58,455 bases of DNA from Raoultibacter massiliensis (GTDB lineage: Bacteria > Actinomycetota > Coriobacteriia > Coriobacteriales > Eggerthellaceae): the NCBI RefSeq assembly GCF_900199545.1, contig NZ_LT962671.1, positions 1,348,815 through 1,407,269 of the forward strand, written 5' to 3'. How positions within the stretch are numbered: the stretch's first letter is position 1; each line of letters begins with the position of its first letter. The notes beneath the pieces were generated by a model. That model did not search any database. It was not told the DNA's origin and saw only the letters and a list, made by a program, of their open reading frames with translations. Made by a program: the position numbers and the translations under genes. Shown one piece after another: positions 49,334 to 58,263 of the stretch.

Positions 49334-50194
49334 TCACCGCCCCAGCAGGCGGCGCGCCGCGCGCCGCGCAATGCCGGCGCCTTCGCGGTCATCCACCGCC
49401 GAAGCCGTTTGGGATTCGCGTTCCGAGATAGCTTGGTGCAGCAGGTTCTCCGATTCGGGGTACCGCTCGAAAAGCGTTCCGAGTATTTCGTTGTTGCGGC
49501 CTTTCACGAGGTTTTCAAGGTACAAGCCGTCCTCCTGCGTGCCATCCACATACGTCAAGCCCGCATGCACATCCGTGCTGACCACAGGCACGCCAAGCCT
49601 GAGCTCATGAATCAAAAGCCACAGATCGTCCGCCATAAGCGATGTATCTCTGACATCCTGCTCGCCGAACACATCCTCGTCGAATATGCCGGGAGGATAC
49701 AAAACGCCGCCGACGCCGGTTGCCAAGAGATCGTGGCGAGGGACGCCTCGGATGCCCGCCTGTTCGAGCACCCAATCCTGATAAGGCGCGATCGCGCCTT
49801 CGCCGTTTCGAGTTACAAGATGGGTCCGACGGGCTATTACCGCCCCGGGATGCCGGTAGTGGGCCTCGAGAAGATCCTGGAGCAGAGAAAGCGAGTAGAC
49901 GATGTCGTCGTCTATCGTGACGATGATATCGTCGGGGTTTTCCTGCATGGCCCAAAAGTACTTGTTATGGGGCTTCAAGCTTCGTTTGCACCATTTGATC
50001 TCCAAGCCAACCCGCTCGAGATCGGCAAGCGACCCCGGAAGATCGTTCTTCGAGGAAACCTCGTCCTCGGCAAGCCACAGCTGAACGCTATCGGGAGAGA
50101 CAGATTGCCGAAACAGCGGCTCAAGCGCCTTTGCAGCTGCCTCGAACCTCGCAGGATACGAGGTCATCGATACGATTACCTTCGGAAACGACAT
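49334..50194 (-). CDS. GT-A-like glycosyltransferase
   Basis: A 286-aa protein. VIVSMTSYPARFEAAAKAL and the acidic IVTIDDDIVYSLSLLQDLL, with WAMQENPDD before it, fit a nucleotide-diphospho-sugar transferase of GT2-related type with a DDD metal site. It is less typical than the GT2 genes of the array, so the assignment to a family is loose. An AAGGG site precedes the ATG. It runs into manC and may act on a mannose-derived donor. Confidence 0.72.
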   Translation of the reverse strand: MSFPKVIVSMTSYPARFEAAAKALEPLFRQSVSPDSVQLWLAEDEVSSKNDLPGSLADLERVGLEIKWCKRSLKPHNKYFWAMQENPDDIIVTIDDDIVYSLSLLQDLLEAHYRHPGAVIARRTHLVTRNGEGAIAPYQDWVLEQAGIRGVPRHDLLATGVGGVLYPPGIFDEDVFGEQDVRDTSLMADDLWLLIHELRLGVPVVSTDVHAGLTYVDGTQEDGLYLENLVKGRNNEILGTLFERYPESENLLHQAISERESQTASAVDDREGAGIARRAARRLLGR

Positions 50195-50287
50195 GCATTG
50201 CCCTTCGACGAAACAACGAACATCGGCCTATTCTAGCGCATTATCCTCTTCGACACAGAAAGCCCTCGGTCCGTTCGGAAAATCGCC

Positions 50288-52717
50288 TCAAGCGAGCCTG
50301 TCCAAAACCGCCTGGCGAACCGATGCGCTGAGCGTCTCGGTGGATCCGAGCCAATACACATGACTCACCTGCCCCGAAGACGCGGCGGCGTCAACCGCCG
50401 AATACGCGTTCGGATCGACGAGGAGCAGCACCGAGCGCTTCACCGCGCACAGCGGTCCGCCCGCCAGAGCATCGGGAAACTTCGATCCCGTCGCAAAAGC
50501 GGCGTTATCGTACGAAAACGCGTAGTATCCCGAATCGCCCGACACGATCCAACGCGCGATCGCCGCCGACGTGCCGTAGCGATCGTCCGAGTATCCGTTG
50601 TTCACGCCGCCGGCGAGTCTGACGACCTCCGTCGAAGTGCCCCTCAACGCGCTTTCAACCTTGCCCGAAACGGAATGAACGCTTCCCACGATAACGACGC
50701 GGTCGTACCTCGACAGCTCCGCAACCATCGAAGCGCTCGGCGCCGCGTTCGGTGCGATGAGGAACAACCCCGAACGGGAGGCGGCGCAGTAAGGAGATAT
50801 CGAAAGGGCATCGGGATAGTTGTCGCTGCGAGCGACTATCGCCGTCGAACTCGTCGCTCCCAGCTGCGACAGCGTAGCGCGAATGCGATCGGCGGTATCG
50901 AAACGGTCCACACCCCCGATGCGAACGCACGAGGCGACAAGGCCCGACACGCTGGATTGCACGCGCGCCGAAAGCGAGTTCCGATCTCCGATGAGCACCG
51001 CCTGCCTGATGGAAGGAGTGCTCTTCATATAATTCGACACAGCCGGGGAAAGCGAAGCCGAATCGCTCATGATTATGGGATAACCCAATGCTCCGGCGAG
51101 CGACGACGCGGCCAGCGCGTCGGGAAAATTGTCAGATCGCACGATGATGACGCCCGCAGGGCCGCTCGGGTACTCTTCCCTCGCAATGGCGACGCTCGTA
51201 GCCACGCGATCGGCTCCCGATAGCTCGGTCGACGTCAGGGTTTTCGGTTGCTCTGGCGACACGCCGAGCGCGCTCATGACGGCAGCCGAAGCGTCGATCT
51301 TGCCCGCCCCGTAATACATGTCCCATCCTGGTGCACCTGCATCGACGGCGGTCGCGTACAGGATGTCCCTAACTTCGCTAGCCGAAAGATGGGGGTTGAC
51401 CGACAACATGAGCGCGCAAACGCCAGAAACGGTCGGCGCGGCCATGGAAGACCCCGATTTCATGCCGTAGGGAGTTGCGCTCGTGTAGAGCGTGCTGTAT
51501 ATGTTCGTGCCAGGGGCCGCGATGTTCTTCCCCGCACCGTAGTCGGAGCGGTAATCGATCGCTCCGTTCACGTTGTACCACGTCACGGATACGACGCTCG
51601 AAAAATCAGCAGGATACGACGGCTGCGACCCTTTCGATGTGTCCCCCTCGTTGCCCCCCGCGCCGACCACGACGACATTGCGGGATTCGGCAACCGACAT
51701 GCTCGCACCGAGCAACGGATCGTAGCCGTACGTCCCCATAGAGATGTTGACGACGCGTATCGCACGGCTCGGATCGCTTTCGTTGAGCGAGATGATGTAG
51801 TCCATCGCCTTGATGAAGTCGGCCGTCGTGCTCTTGCCCGCATACGGCCCCGTCGTATGGAGAACGTTGACGGGCACCAGTTCCGCGTTGAACGACGAGC
51901 CCGCCACGCCGATTCCGTTGTTCGCCTCGGCGGCGATCAACCCCGCCACATGGGTTCCATGCCCATACTTGTCGATCGCAGCCGACGCTCCCCGCTCTTC
52001 GGTCACGGTGTTGTAAGCGCTGCCGAGATCGAGGTTGTTTACCAGGTCGGGATGGTCGATCTTCACGCCGCTGTCGATTGTGGCAACGCGAACGGTCTTG
52101 CCGGCTTTCGCGATGCTCCAGGCGGAAAACGCGCCGATATCGTCGAGATGCCACCAGTTGTTCCTCGTCTGCTGAAACACCGGATCGTTGGGGATGTACT
52201 CGTCGTCCATCGCATACAGATAGTTCGGCTGAGCGTGGGCGATTTCATCCGATTCCATGAGCTCGTCTATCTTCTGGGCAACCGTCATGCCGTCCGCAAC
52301 CGAAACCGCAACGACGTCCCTGCCTTCGACCGACGCCTCGTCAAGAGGTTCGACGGGCGTCACGCCCGAATCGGCAAGTCCTTCCTCGACTTCTTCCGGA
52401 GCGCCAGCCGAATCGAGAACGACAAGCACCTCCCCCTCGACGTACTCGCTGCCCTCGCCATCCTCGGATATTTCGCCGATCTCCTCGTCAGACAGCAGCT
52501 CGACGAAAGGGGCCGAAGGCTCGCCCGACGAATCCCCGGCGCCTTCCATCCGCTCGAGCAGAGCGGCCTCATCGGAAAGACCCTGCTCAAGATGAGCGGA
52601 TCCAGCCGCATCGCCGGGCGCCGCCTCATCGGCCCATGCGCCCGAAACGGGCACCATGAGCCCGAAAGCGAGCGTCGCCGCAAGGATGAATGATGCAAAA
52701 GAACGTATGCCGCGCAT
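50288..52717 (-). CDS. Secreted subtilisin-like serine protease with CWB2 wall anchor
   Basis: An 809-aa S8 protease. Signal peptide 1-29 (GAWA), acidic linker, propeptide at about 92-170 (VEGEVLVVLDSAG ... AHAQPNYLYAMDDE), then the catalytic domain with D215 (VATIDSGV), H253 (YGHGTHVAG), oxyanion N356 (GAGGNEGD) and S424 (GSSMAAP). From about 510 to the end come three CWB2 repeats (LSGADRVATS, IGGVDRFDTAD, LAGGVNNGYSDDRYGTS). It should act on the cell surface and could process neighbouring wall proteins. ATG at 52717 fits the signal peptide; an upstream TTG is less likely. Confidence 0.92.
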   Translation of the reverse strand: MRGIRSFASFILAATLAFGLMVPVSGAWADEAAPGDAAGSAHLEQGLSDEAALLERMEGAGDSSGEPSAPFVELLSDEEIGEISEDGEGSEYVEGEVLVVLDSAGAPEEVEEGLADSGVTPVEPLDEASVEGRDVVAVSVADGMTVAQKIDELMESDEIAHAQPNYLYAMDDEYIPNDPVFQQTRNNWWHLDDIGAFSAWSIAKAGKTVRVATIDSGVKIDHPDLVNNLDLGSAYNTVTEERGASAAIDKYGHGTHVAGLIAAEANNGIGVAGSSFNAELVPVNVLHTTGPYAGKSTTADFIKAMDYIISLNESDPSRAIRVVNISMGTYGYDPLLGASMSVAESRNVVVVGAGGNEGDTSKGSQPSYPADFSSVVSVTWYNVNGAIDYRSDYGAGKNIAAPGTNIYSTLYTSATPYGMKSGSSMAAPTVSGVCALMLSVNPHLSASEVRDILYATAVDAGAPGWDMYYGAGKIDASAAVMSALGVSPEQPKTLTSTELSGADRVATSVAIAREEYPSGPAGVIIVRSDNFPDALAASSLAGALGYPIIMSDSASLSPAVSNYMKSTPSIRQAVLIGDRNSLSARVQSSVSGLVASCVRIGGVDRFDTADRIRATLSQLGATSSTAIVARSDNYPDALSISPYCAASRSGLFLIAPNAAPSASMVAELSRYDRVVIVGSVHSVSGKVESALRGTSTEVVRLAGGVNNGYSDDRYGTSAAIARWIVSGDSGYYAFSYDNAAFATGSKFPDALAGGPLCAVKRSVLLLVDPNAYSAVDAAASSGQVSHVYWLGSTETLSASVRQAVLDRLA

Positions 52718-52828
52718 GAAAGACCGTCCCACCGCTCGTTCGGACAATACAGCTGCTGGCCAATGCCGGAGGCGGCACCATTGTGCCGTATTACCTATTG
52801 TATTGCTCCCCGCGCGATCGGGGAAGCA

Positions 52829-54916
52829 TCATTCGGACAGCGGATGTATCCGGTAGAGCCGCATATCGCCCTCGCTCAACACGATCTCGAACCCAGGCGT
52901 ATCGTCGTCGATGCGATCGATGCCGAACCAATCGTTCGCCTCGTATGAAAACAAAAAGTGGTTTCCGTCGTGCTTGCCGTTCTGATCGAGCTGCAACAGA
53001 TACTCCGCCCCTATCGCGCGAACCGCATCCGCCACGTTCGGATCGAGTGCGACCACATCGAGGCTGCGTCGAATGACCTTGCTCTCCTCGGATTCGGACG
53101 GACCATCCCATCCCGATACGTAGCGATAGTACACGTTTGCATTGTTGGCCCCGTAAGCAAACACCGATCCGTCGTTCGGCTCGTTCAAAATCAGGGCTCC
53201 GGGTTCCACGGCGCTCTTCACCTTCTCGACAAACGCGATCTCCTCGATGCCGTACATCTTCGGACCCGAAAGGCTGTAGGCGACGTTCAAAAAATTATTC
53301 GACGAACTGAAAGCCGACGTCGGACCTTGCTGTCCCGGTTGAGTGTAGCCCGGATAGAAGTTCACGCCCACGAACGCCGCAGCGACGATGCAGGCGACGG
53401 CGCATGAAGCCGCCCTGCGCGCACGCGATGTCCCGAAAGCCTTTTTCAACCCGCGCGCGATCGCCGTCGCGACCACGTACAAACCGGCGCTCGCCAAGGG
53501 CACGGCCACGATCGTCATATTCGCCATGAGCCTCATCGCATCGGTATACCAAAAACCTGTGAGCAGCTGTTTGACCGGACCGTCGAACGAAGCCGTCACC
53601 ACGTAAAGCACGCTTGCAAGCGCATACGAAACCGCAATCCACCGATACTCCCGAACCGTCAGAGCGTACACGAACCCCGTCGCAACGAAAGCGCCGAGCA
53701 CGGCCTGCGCAACCGTTTCCTGCGACGAGAGCAGCAAGACGTTTGCAATCGCCTGGGGCACGCTTGCAAACGACGGCCAAGAATACGCCACGACCCCGCT
53801 CATGAACGATGCGTTGAACAACGCGAACCAAAGCGCCGCAACGCCAACGACGAACAGACCGAGAAGAAGCGCACAGCGCACCGCCCAGCCCGAGCCGCTT
53901 CGTTGGGCGATGCGCCGGCAGCAGCAGACGATCCTATCCACGCAAAAGGGAACCAGCAAGACGCCCGCCGAGAATACCGCGTTGGGCTGCGTGAACGCCA
54001 GACCGACCAAGCCGACTGCAAACAGGCACGCCGAGGCGATGCGCAAACGCCTATCGATTCCAAGCGTAAAGATCGTCACGAAGCAGAACAGGATCGAGGG
54101 AAGAAGCGAAAACGCCGCAAGATTCGGAAACAAAGGTCCCCAGGCAAGCAGCTTCCAGGGGAACACGACGAAGGCAAGCGAAACAAAGGCTCCGAAAAAC
54201 AAAACCCCCTGCTTCCCGAAGAACAGCCGCTTCATGAACAGATACAGATTGAGCGGAAACACAAGCGCGCAGAAGAGGAAGTTCGCCGCGTTGGCGCCGA
54301 GCGCCACCGGTACGCCGAGCGCATCCACTATCAGCGAAGCGATGCAATGCCACGCCGAGGGATAGAAGGCCGATCCCGAAAACGGGGGCTGGAATGCGGT
54401 TACGTTTTCAGGGTAAAGCGTGCTTGTCAGCGAAGACCAGATCCCCGAATCGATGAAGGCGCGAACCGTGTTGAGATGATGCACGTTATCGAACTCCTGA
54501 ACGAACGAACACGCGTCGTCGAAAGTTCCGATGAAGATGCAGCTTGTTACGATTATGCCGACAGCGGCGTACAAGCACGGAAAAAGCGCCTCGCGCAAAC
54601 GATCGCGCGTCGAAACGGCGTGCGATCCGGCAGGATCGGCGCCGAAGGGAATCTCCCGAACGCGAACGGCCAGCCGAAGAATCACAAACAGCGCGACGCC
54701 GAAGCCGAGCAGCGGGAAAACCAGCGTTTCCCACGAACACGACACGCCGATCTTCTCGTATGCAGCGGCAAGCAGGCTATAGGCGACGACGGTTACGAGA
54801 GGTGCGCAGACAGCCGCGATGATGCGCGACAGACGAAACGCCCGCAGCACCGCATACCCGGGGGCGTACAAAAACAAAAAGCCCACCAGAGCCGCCAAAA
54901 AGAATGTATCCCACAT
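52829..54916 (-). CDS. DUF6541-type polytopic membrane protein
   Basis: A 695-aa protein with about 13 hydrophobic helices and a soluble C-terminal domain from about 555. The extracytoplasmic loop after helix 5 reads FDDACSFVQEFDNVHHLNTVRAF, an acidic/His site like those of GT-C glycosyltransferases and of actinobacterial DUF6541 proteins. It probably transfers a sugar from a polyprenyl-phosphate donor outside the membrane. The function is inferred. Own promoter upstream. Confidence 0.75.
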   Translation of the reverse strand: MWDTFFLAALVGFLFLYAPGYAVLRAFRLSRIIAAVCAPLVTVVAYSLLAAAYEKIGVSCSWETLVFPLLGFGVALFVILRLAVRVREIPFGADPAGSHAVSTRDRLREALFPCLYAAVGIIVTSCIFIGTFDDACSFVQEFDNVHHLNTVRAFIDSGIWSSLTSTLYPENVTAFQPPFSGSAFYPSAWHCIASLIVDALGVPVALGANAANFLFCALVFPLNLYLFMKRLFFGKQGVLFFGAFVSLAFVVFPWKLLAWGPLFPNLAAFSLLPSILFCFVTIFTLGIDRRLRIASACLFAVGLVGLAFTQPNAVFSAGVLLVPFCVDRIVCCCRRIAQRSGSGWAVRCALLLGLFVVGVAALWFALFNASFMSGVVAYSWPSFASVPQAIANVLLLSSQETVAQAVLGAFVATGFVYALTVREYRWIAVSYALASVLYVVTASFDGPVKQLLTGFWYTDAMRLMANMTIVAVPLASAGLYVVATAIARGLKKAFGTSRARRAASCAVACIVAAAFVGVNFYPGYTQPGQQGPTSAFSSSNNFLNVAYSLSGPKMYGIEEIAFVEKVKSAVEPGALILNEPNDGSVFAYGANNANVYYRYVSGWDGPSESEESKVIRRSLDVVALDPNVADAVRAIGAEYLLQLDQNGKHDGNHFLFSYEANDWFGIDRIDDDTPGFEIVLSEGDMRLYRIHPLSE

Positions 54917-54977
54917 ACAACCCCTACCGCCGCAGCTCCCTCAGCCACGCCATCGATCACGCACAACGAAGCCCTAT

Positions 54978-54983
54978 ACTATA
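54978..54983 (-). promoter_or_regulatory. -10 box of the DUF6541 gene
   Basis: Minus-strand TATAGT (54983-54978) about 60 bp before the start codon; -35 weak. Just upstream, after the GtrA stop, TACGCCGGCGTA (54993-55004) is a perfect 12-bp palindrome followed on the minus strand by GGTTTTTGG, possibly a weak terminator of the gtrA transcript. Confidence 0.4.
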
Positions 54984-55014
54984 CCAAAAACCTACGCCGG
55001 CGTATCAGGGTACG

Positions 55015-55410
55015 CTACTGATCGGTGCCCGCATCAAGGAAAATCTTGCGCGTCACGAAGTTCCAAACCATCACGATGGCGGTCACGACTATCTTGGATA
55101 TGCGGTAGTCCACGCCGAACATGTCCACGCCGAGCCACAGGCACACGTTGTTGATGGCCAAACCGATTACCGATAAAACGACGAAGATCGCGAACTCGCG
55201 GCGGCGGCTGAGCCCCTGCTTGTGAGCGAACACGTATCGCATCGAAGCCAGGTAGTTGAAGATCACCGAAACCGTAAACGAAATCGTTGCGCTGACGAGG
55301 TAGTCGATGCCGAAGACCTCGGTCAAAAATATCAGCAAGCCATAGTCGATGACAAATGCGATGACCCCGACCACGCCGAACTTCATAATCTGCGCGATAA
55401 GCCTTTTCAT
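55015..55410 (-). CDS. GtrA-family membrane protein
   Basis: A 131-aa protein with four hydrophobic helices (FGVVGVIAFVIDYGLLIFL at the start, FIVVLSVIGLAINNVCLWL later), fitting GtrA, small proteins thought to flip polyprenyl-phosphate-linked sugars for side-chain glycosylation. Its start overlaps the stop of the sensor kinase gene (ATGA), and the next gene is a GT-C-like DUF6541 protein. The pair suggests extracytoplasmic glycan modification. Confidence 0.85.
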   Translation of the reverse strand: MKRLIAQIMKFGVVGVIAFVIDYGLLIFLTEVFGIDYLVSATISFTVSVIFNYLASMRYVFAHKQGLSRRREFAIFVVLSVIGLAINNVCLWLGVDMFGVDYRISKIVVTAIVMVWNFVTRKIFLDAGTDQ

Positions 55411-58049
55411 GGTGCCGAGCTGTCCGATCCTTCCGTCCGTCCGAAAAGCTCATTCATTTTGTCATAAACGCTCTGGATATCAAGGGGTTTGCTGATATGG
55501 GTATTCATTCCACATGCCAGGCTTTCGCGGACGTCCTCGGCAAACGCGTTCGCCGTCATCGCGAAAATCGGCACCGTTTCGGCATCGGGGCGGTCCATGG
55601 CCCTGATCGTCCGGGTCGCCTCGTATCCGTCCATCACCGGCATCTGAACGTCCATGAGAACAAGGTCGAAACGGTTCGTCGCCGACGCCGCGAAGGACTC
55701 CACCGCTTCACGGCCGTTTCTCGCCGTTTCGACCGCAGCTCCCGTCATGGACATGAGCTCGGCGGCGATTTCGAGATTGAGCTCGTTGTCTTCGACGACC
55801 AATATGGTTTTGCCCGTAAAATCATACCGCCTCTCGTCGGCGGCAACCGGGCTTTCCGCATCGGCGGGCGCAGCATCGCTTCCCCGCCCGGCATCGCGAT
55901 CGTCGCGAACATGTTCGAGCGCCGCGATGATCGAAGATTCGAACAGCGGCTTTCCTATGACCTCGGTAGCGCCCACCCGTTCGGCAGCCGCCTCGACCTC
56001 CCCAACGTCGTATGCGGTGATCAGCACAACGGAAGCCTTCTCGCCGCCCTCGATGGCGCGGATGCGCCGTGCGGTTTCGATCCCGTCGATGCCGGGCATC
56101 TTCCAGTCGATGAAGCACACGCCGTACGGCTCTCCCTGCCTTTGGGCCTCCTCGGCCATGGCGACCGCGCGCTCCCCGCTTGTCGACGAGTCGGATTCTA
56201 TGCCGAGCTTCCCGAGCATCATCGTCACATGCTCGCACGTCACCTCCTCATCGTCGACCACGAGCACGCGCACGTTTCCGAAGCTGGCTATCATCGCATC
56301 GGGTGCATCGGAAAGGATGTAGGGAAGCTCGACCGAAAACGTGCTCCCAACCCCGCACTCGCTTTCCACGCGAACATTCCCGCCCATGGTTTCGGCCAGG
56401 CGCTTGGTGATGGCCAGGCCGAGACCCGTACCGCCGTACTTGCGGGAAACATCGGCGGTTTCCTGTTCGAACGAGCGAAACACTTTCTCGAGGTTTTCGG
56501 ACGCGATGCCGCATCCCGTATCGACAACCTCGAAGCGCATCCACATCCTCTCGTCGCACTTGTCGACCTTCGTTATGCGAAGCTGCACGCGCCCGCCCTC
56601 GGGCGTGAATTTCAGCGCATTCGAAAGGAGGTTGTAGACGATCTGGTTGATGCGCAGCGAATCGGCGACGATCACCTCGTCGATCTCGCCGAGCAGGATC
56701 GTCTCGTACTCGATGCCGCGCTCGCGCGCCTGCACGTGGAAAACAGCCGTGATGGACTCCACGAGCCTTTTGAAATCGAACCGCTCTCGCTTGATCTCAA
56801 GTTTGCCGCTTTCGATTTTCGACATGTCGAGGATATCGTTGATGAGCGACAGCAGATGGTTCGACGAGAGCGTGATCTTCTGCAGGCATTCGCCGATCTT
56901 CGATCCATCGTCGAGGTGATGGGCGGCGATATCGGTCATGCCTATGATGCCGTTGAGGGGGGTTCGGATCTCATGCGACATGCGGGACAGAAAATCGCTC
57001 TTCGCCATATTGGCATGCTGCGCCTGCGAGAAGGCCCTCTCGGCGCGGTCTTTTTCGGCGCGCAGCCGCTTTTCGTTCTCCCTCATAAGAATGTAAGAGA
57101 ACAGGGCGGTCACGGCCAGCACGGCCAGCACGCCTATCGTCAGCAACGCAACGTTGCGCGTAAGGGTCGATCCGAGCGAACTCACCTGCTCGTCTATGAC
57201 GTTGTAAGGAACGGCGGTGTACAGAAACCAATCGGTTCCCGGTATGGGAGCCAGATAAAGGTACTCGTGCATCCCATCGAACACGAGCTGCGTGACGAAC
57301 ACGGTTTTACCGTCGAGCGCCCGGCGTATGTCGTCGAGCGTGCGCCCGTCCCCGAGCACCGCATGCTCGCCGAAAAGATCGAAGATGGTATCGTCTTCGG
57401 GTGCCTGGTATTTCGCGGGAGAATAGAGGATGTAGGTGCCGTCCTCCGCAATGATGCTCGCGTGCGAGTTGCCGACATTGCGGCCCAAGACGAGCTCTTC
57501 GCCAAGCACCGACGTATCGAACGATGCGATGGCGCCTATGAGTTCGGTGCCGTTGAACTCCACCGGCTCGATGGAATCGGTGCAGACGATGTCGGATACA
57601 TCGAAGGGAACATCGGAGGCCGCGAGCACCGAAGGGCCGCCTCCCACAAGTTCGACGATTCGGCTTCGATCGTAATCGACCTCGAGGTACCCGTCGGCCG
57701 AAAAGCATCTTCCCTGATTATCCACCAGGTAAAACGTTTCGAATCCGCAGTTTTCCTTCTGTTCGACGATGTATTCTCTCAGCGACGCTTCGTCGAGATC
57801 CATGCGGGCAAGCGATGAGGCGATGGTGTCCATCTGGCTTGTCCTGCTGCTCATTCCCGCATCGAAGTACGCGATCGTCTGGGAGTTCAGCTCCTCGAGG
57901 TACATGACGTTGATCTCTTCGATGGTCTCGTCGGTTGCGCCGTTCGCCGTAATCGTCGTGAACACGAGGATGAGGGCGAACGCCGCCGCCAAAACCACGG
58001 CGACTGCCGCGAACCTTCGCCTGTCTTCTTGTCTGATGGTCTTTTCCAT
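55407..58049 (-). CDS. Hybrid sensor histidine kinase with two receiver domains
   Basis: An 880-aa membrane sensor. TM1 at about 13-35, an extracytoplasmic dCache-like region to about 298 (CGFETFYLVDNQGRCFSADG, TDWFLYTAVPYN), TM2 at about 300-322, then HisKA with phospho-acceptor H359 (SRMSHEIRTPLNG), the ATPase domain (GLGLAITKRLAE), and two receivers (VVDDEEV ... CFIDWKMPG and VVEDNEL ... LMDVQMPVMDG). No output HTH and no HPt domain is visible. ATG at 58049 begins the TM1-proximal segment; the longer frame has no signal-like sequence. Overlap with gtrA suggests it is linked to glycan modification. Confidence 0.9.
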   Translation of the reverse strand: MEKTIRQEDRRRFAAVAVVLAAAFALILVFTTITANGATDETIEEINVMYLEELNSQTIAYFDAGMSSRTSQMDTIASSLARMDLDEASLREYIVEQKENCGFETFYLVDNQGRCFSADGYLEVDYDRSRIVELVGGGPSVLAASDVPFDVSDIVCTDSIEPVEFNGTELIGAIASFDTSVLGEELVLGRNVGNSHASIIAEDGTYILYSPAKYQAPEDDTIFDLFGEHAVLGDGRTLDDIRRALDGKTVFVTQLVFDGMHEYLYLAPIPGTDWFLYTAVPYNVIDEQVSSLGSTLTRNVALLTIGVLAVLAVTALFSYILMRENEKRLRAEKDRAERAFSQAQHANMAKSDFLSRMSHEIRTPLNGIIGMTDIAAHHLDDGSKIGECLQKITLSSNHLLSLINDILDMSKIESGKLEIKRERFDFKRLVESITAVFHVQARERGIEYETILLGEIDEVIVADSLRINQIVYNLLSNALKFTPEGGRVQLRITKVDKCDERMWMRFEVVDTGCGIASENLEKVFRSFEQETADVSRKYGGTGLGLAITKRLAETMGGNVRVESECGVGSTFSVELPYILSDAPDAMIASFGNVRVLVVDDEEVTCEHVTMMLGKLGIESDSSTSGERAVAMAEEAQRQGEPYGVCFIDWKMPGIDGIETARRIRAIEGGEKASVVLITAYDVGEVEAAAERVGATEVIGKPLFESSIIAALEHVRDDRDAGRGSDAAPADAESPVAADERRYDFTGKTILVVEDNELNLEIAAELMSMTGAAVETARNGREAVESFAASATNRFDLVLMDVQMPVMDGYEATRTIRAMDRPDAETVPIFAMTANAFAEDVRESLACGMNTHISKPLDIQSVYDKMNELFGRTEGSDSSAP

Positions 58050-58101
58050 GCACAACCCCGATCGCCGGTCGGGCCGCACCCACGGCCTTAGAAATCGAAA
58101 T

Positions 58102-58130
58102 ATTGTAACATGCGACCTATTTCCTGCCAG
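58102..58130 (-). promoter_or_regulatory. Promoter of the sensor kinase - gtrA unit
   Basis: Minus-strand CTGGCA (58130-58125), 17 bp, TACAAT (58107-58102), with TG one base before the -10 (extended -10). Leader about 46 nt. Confidence 0.5.
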
Positions 58131-58196
58131 TTCTGATTTTGCGGCCGTTTCCATGCCGAAACGCCCGTTGAGAACTCGCAAGCAAAGTGTTTTGTG

Positions 58197-58202
58197 TACA
58201 AT
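58197..58202 (+). promoter_or_regulatory. -10 box of the right-edge GT2 gene
   Basis: TACAAT at 58197-58202 lies about 60 bp before the GTG start. Its surroundings (GTGTACAATGGTTC) closely match those of the -10 at 11023 (GTGTATAATGGTTC), hinting at a shared promoter type. No good -35 is seen. Confidence 0.35.
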
Positions 58203-58263
58203 GGTTCCGATAAAACCACATTGAAAACCCGCCGGGGAAGAGAACGGAAGGGAACGGAGAGAC

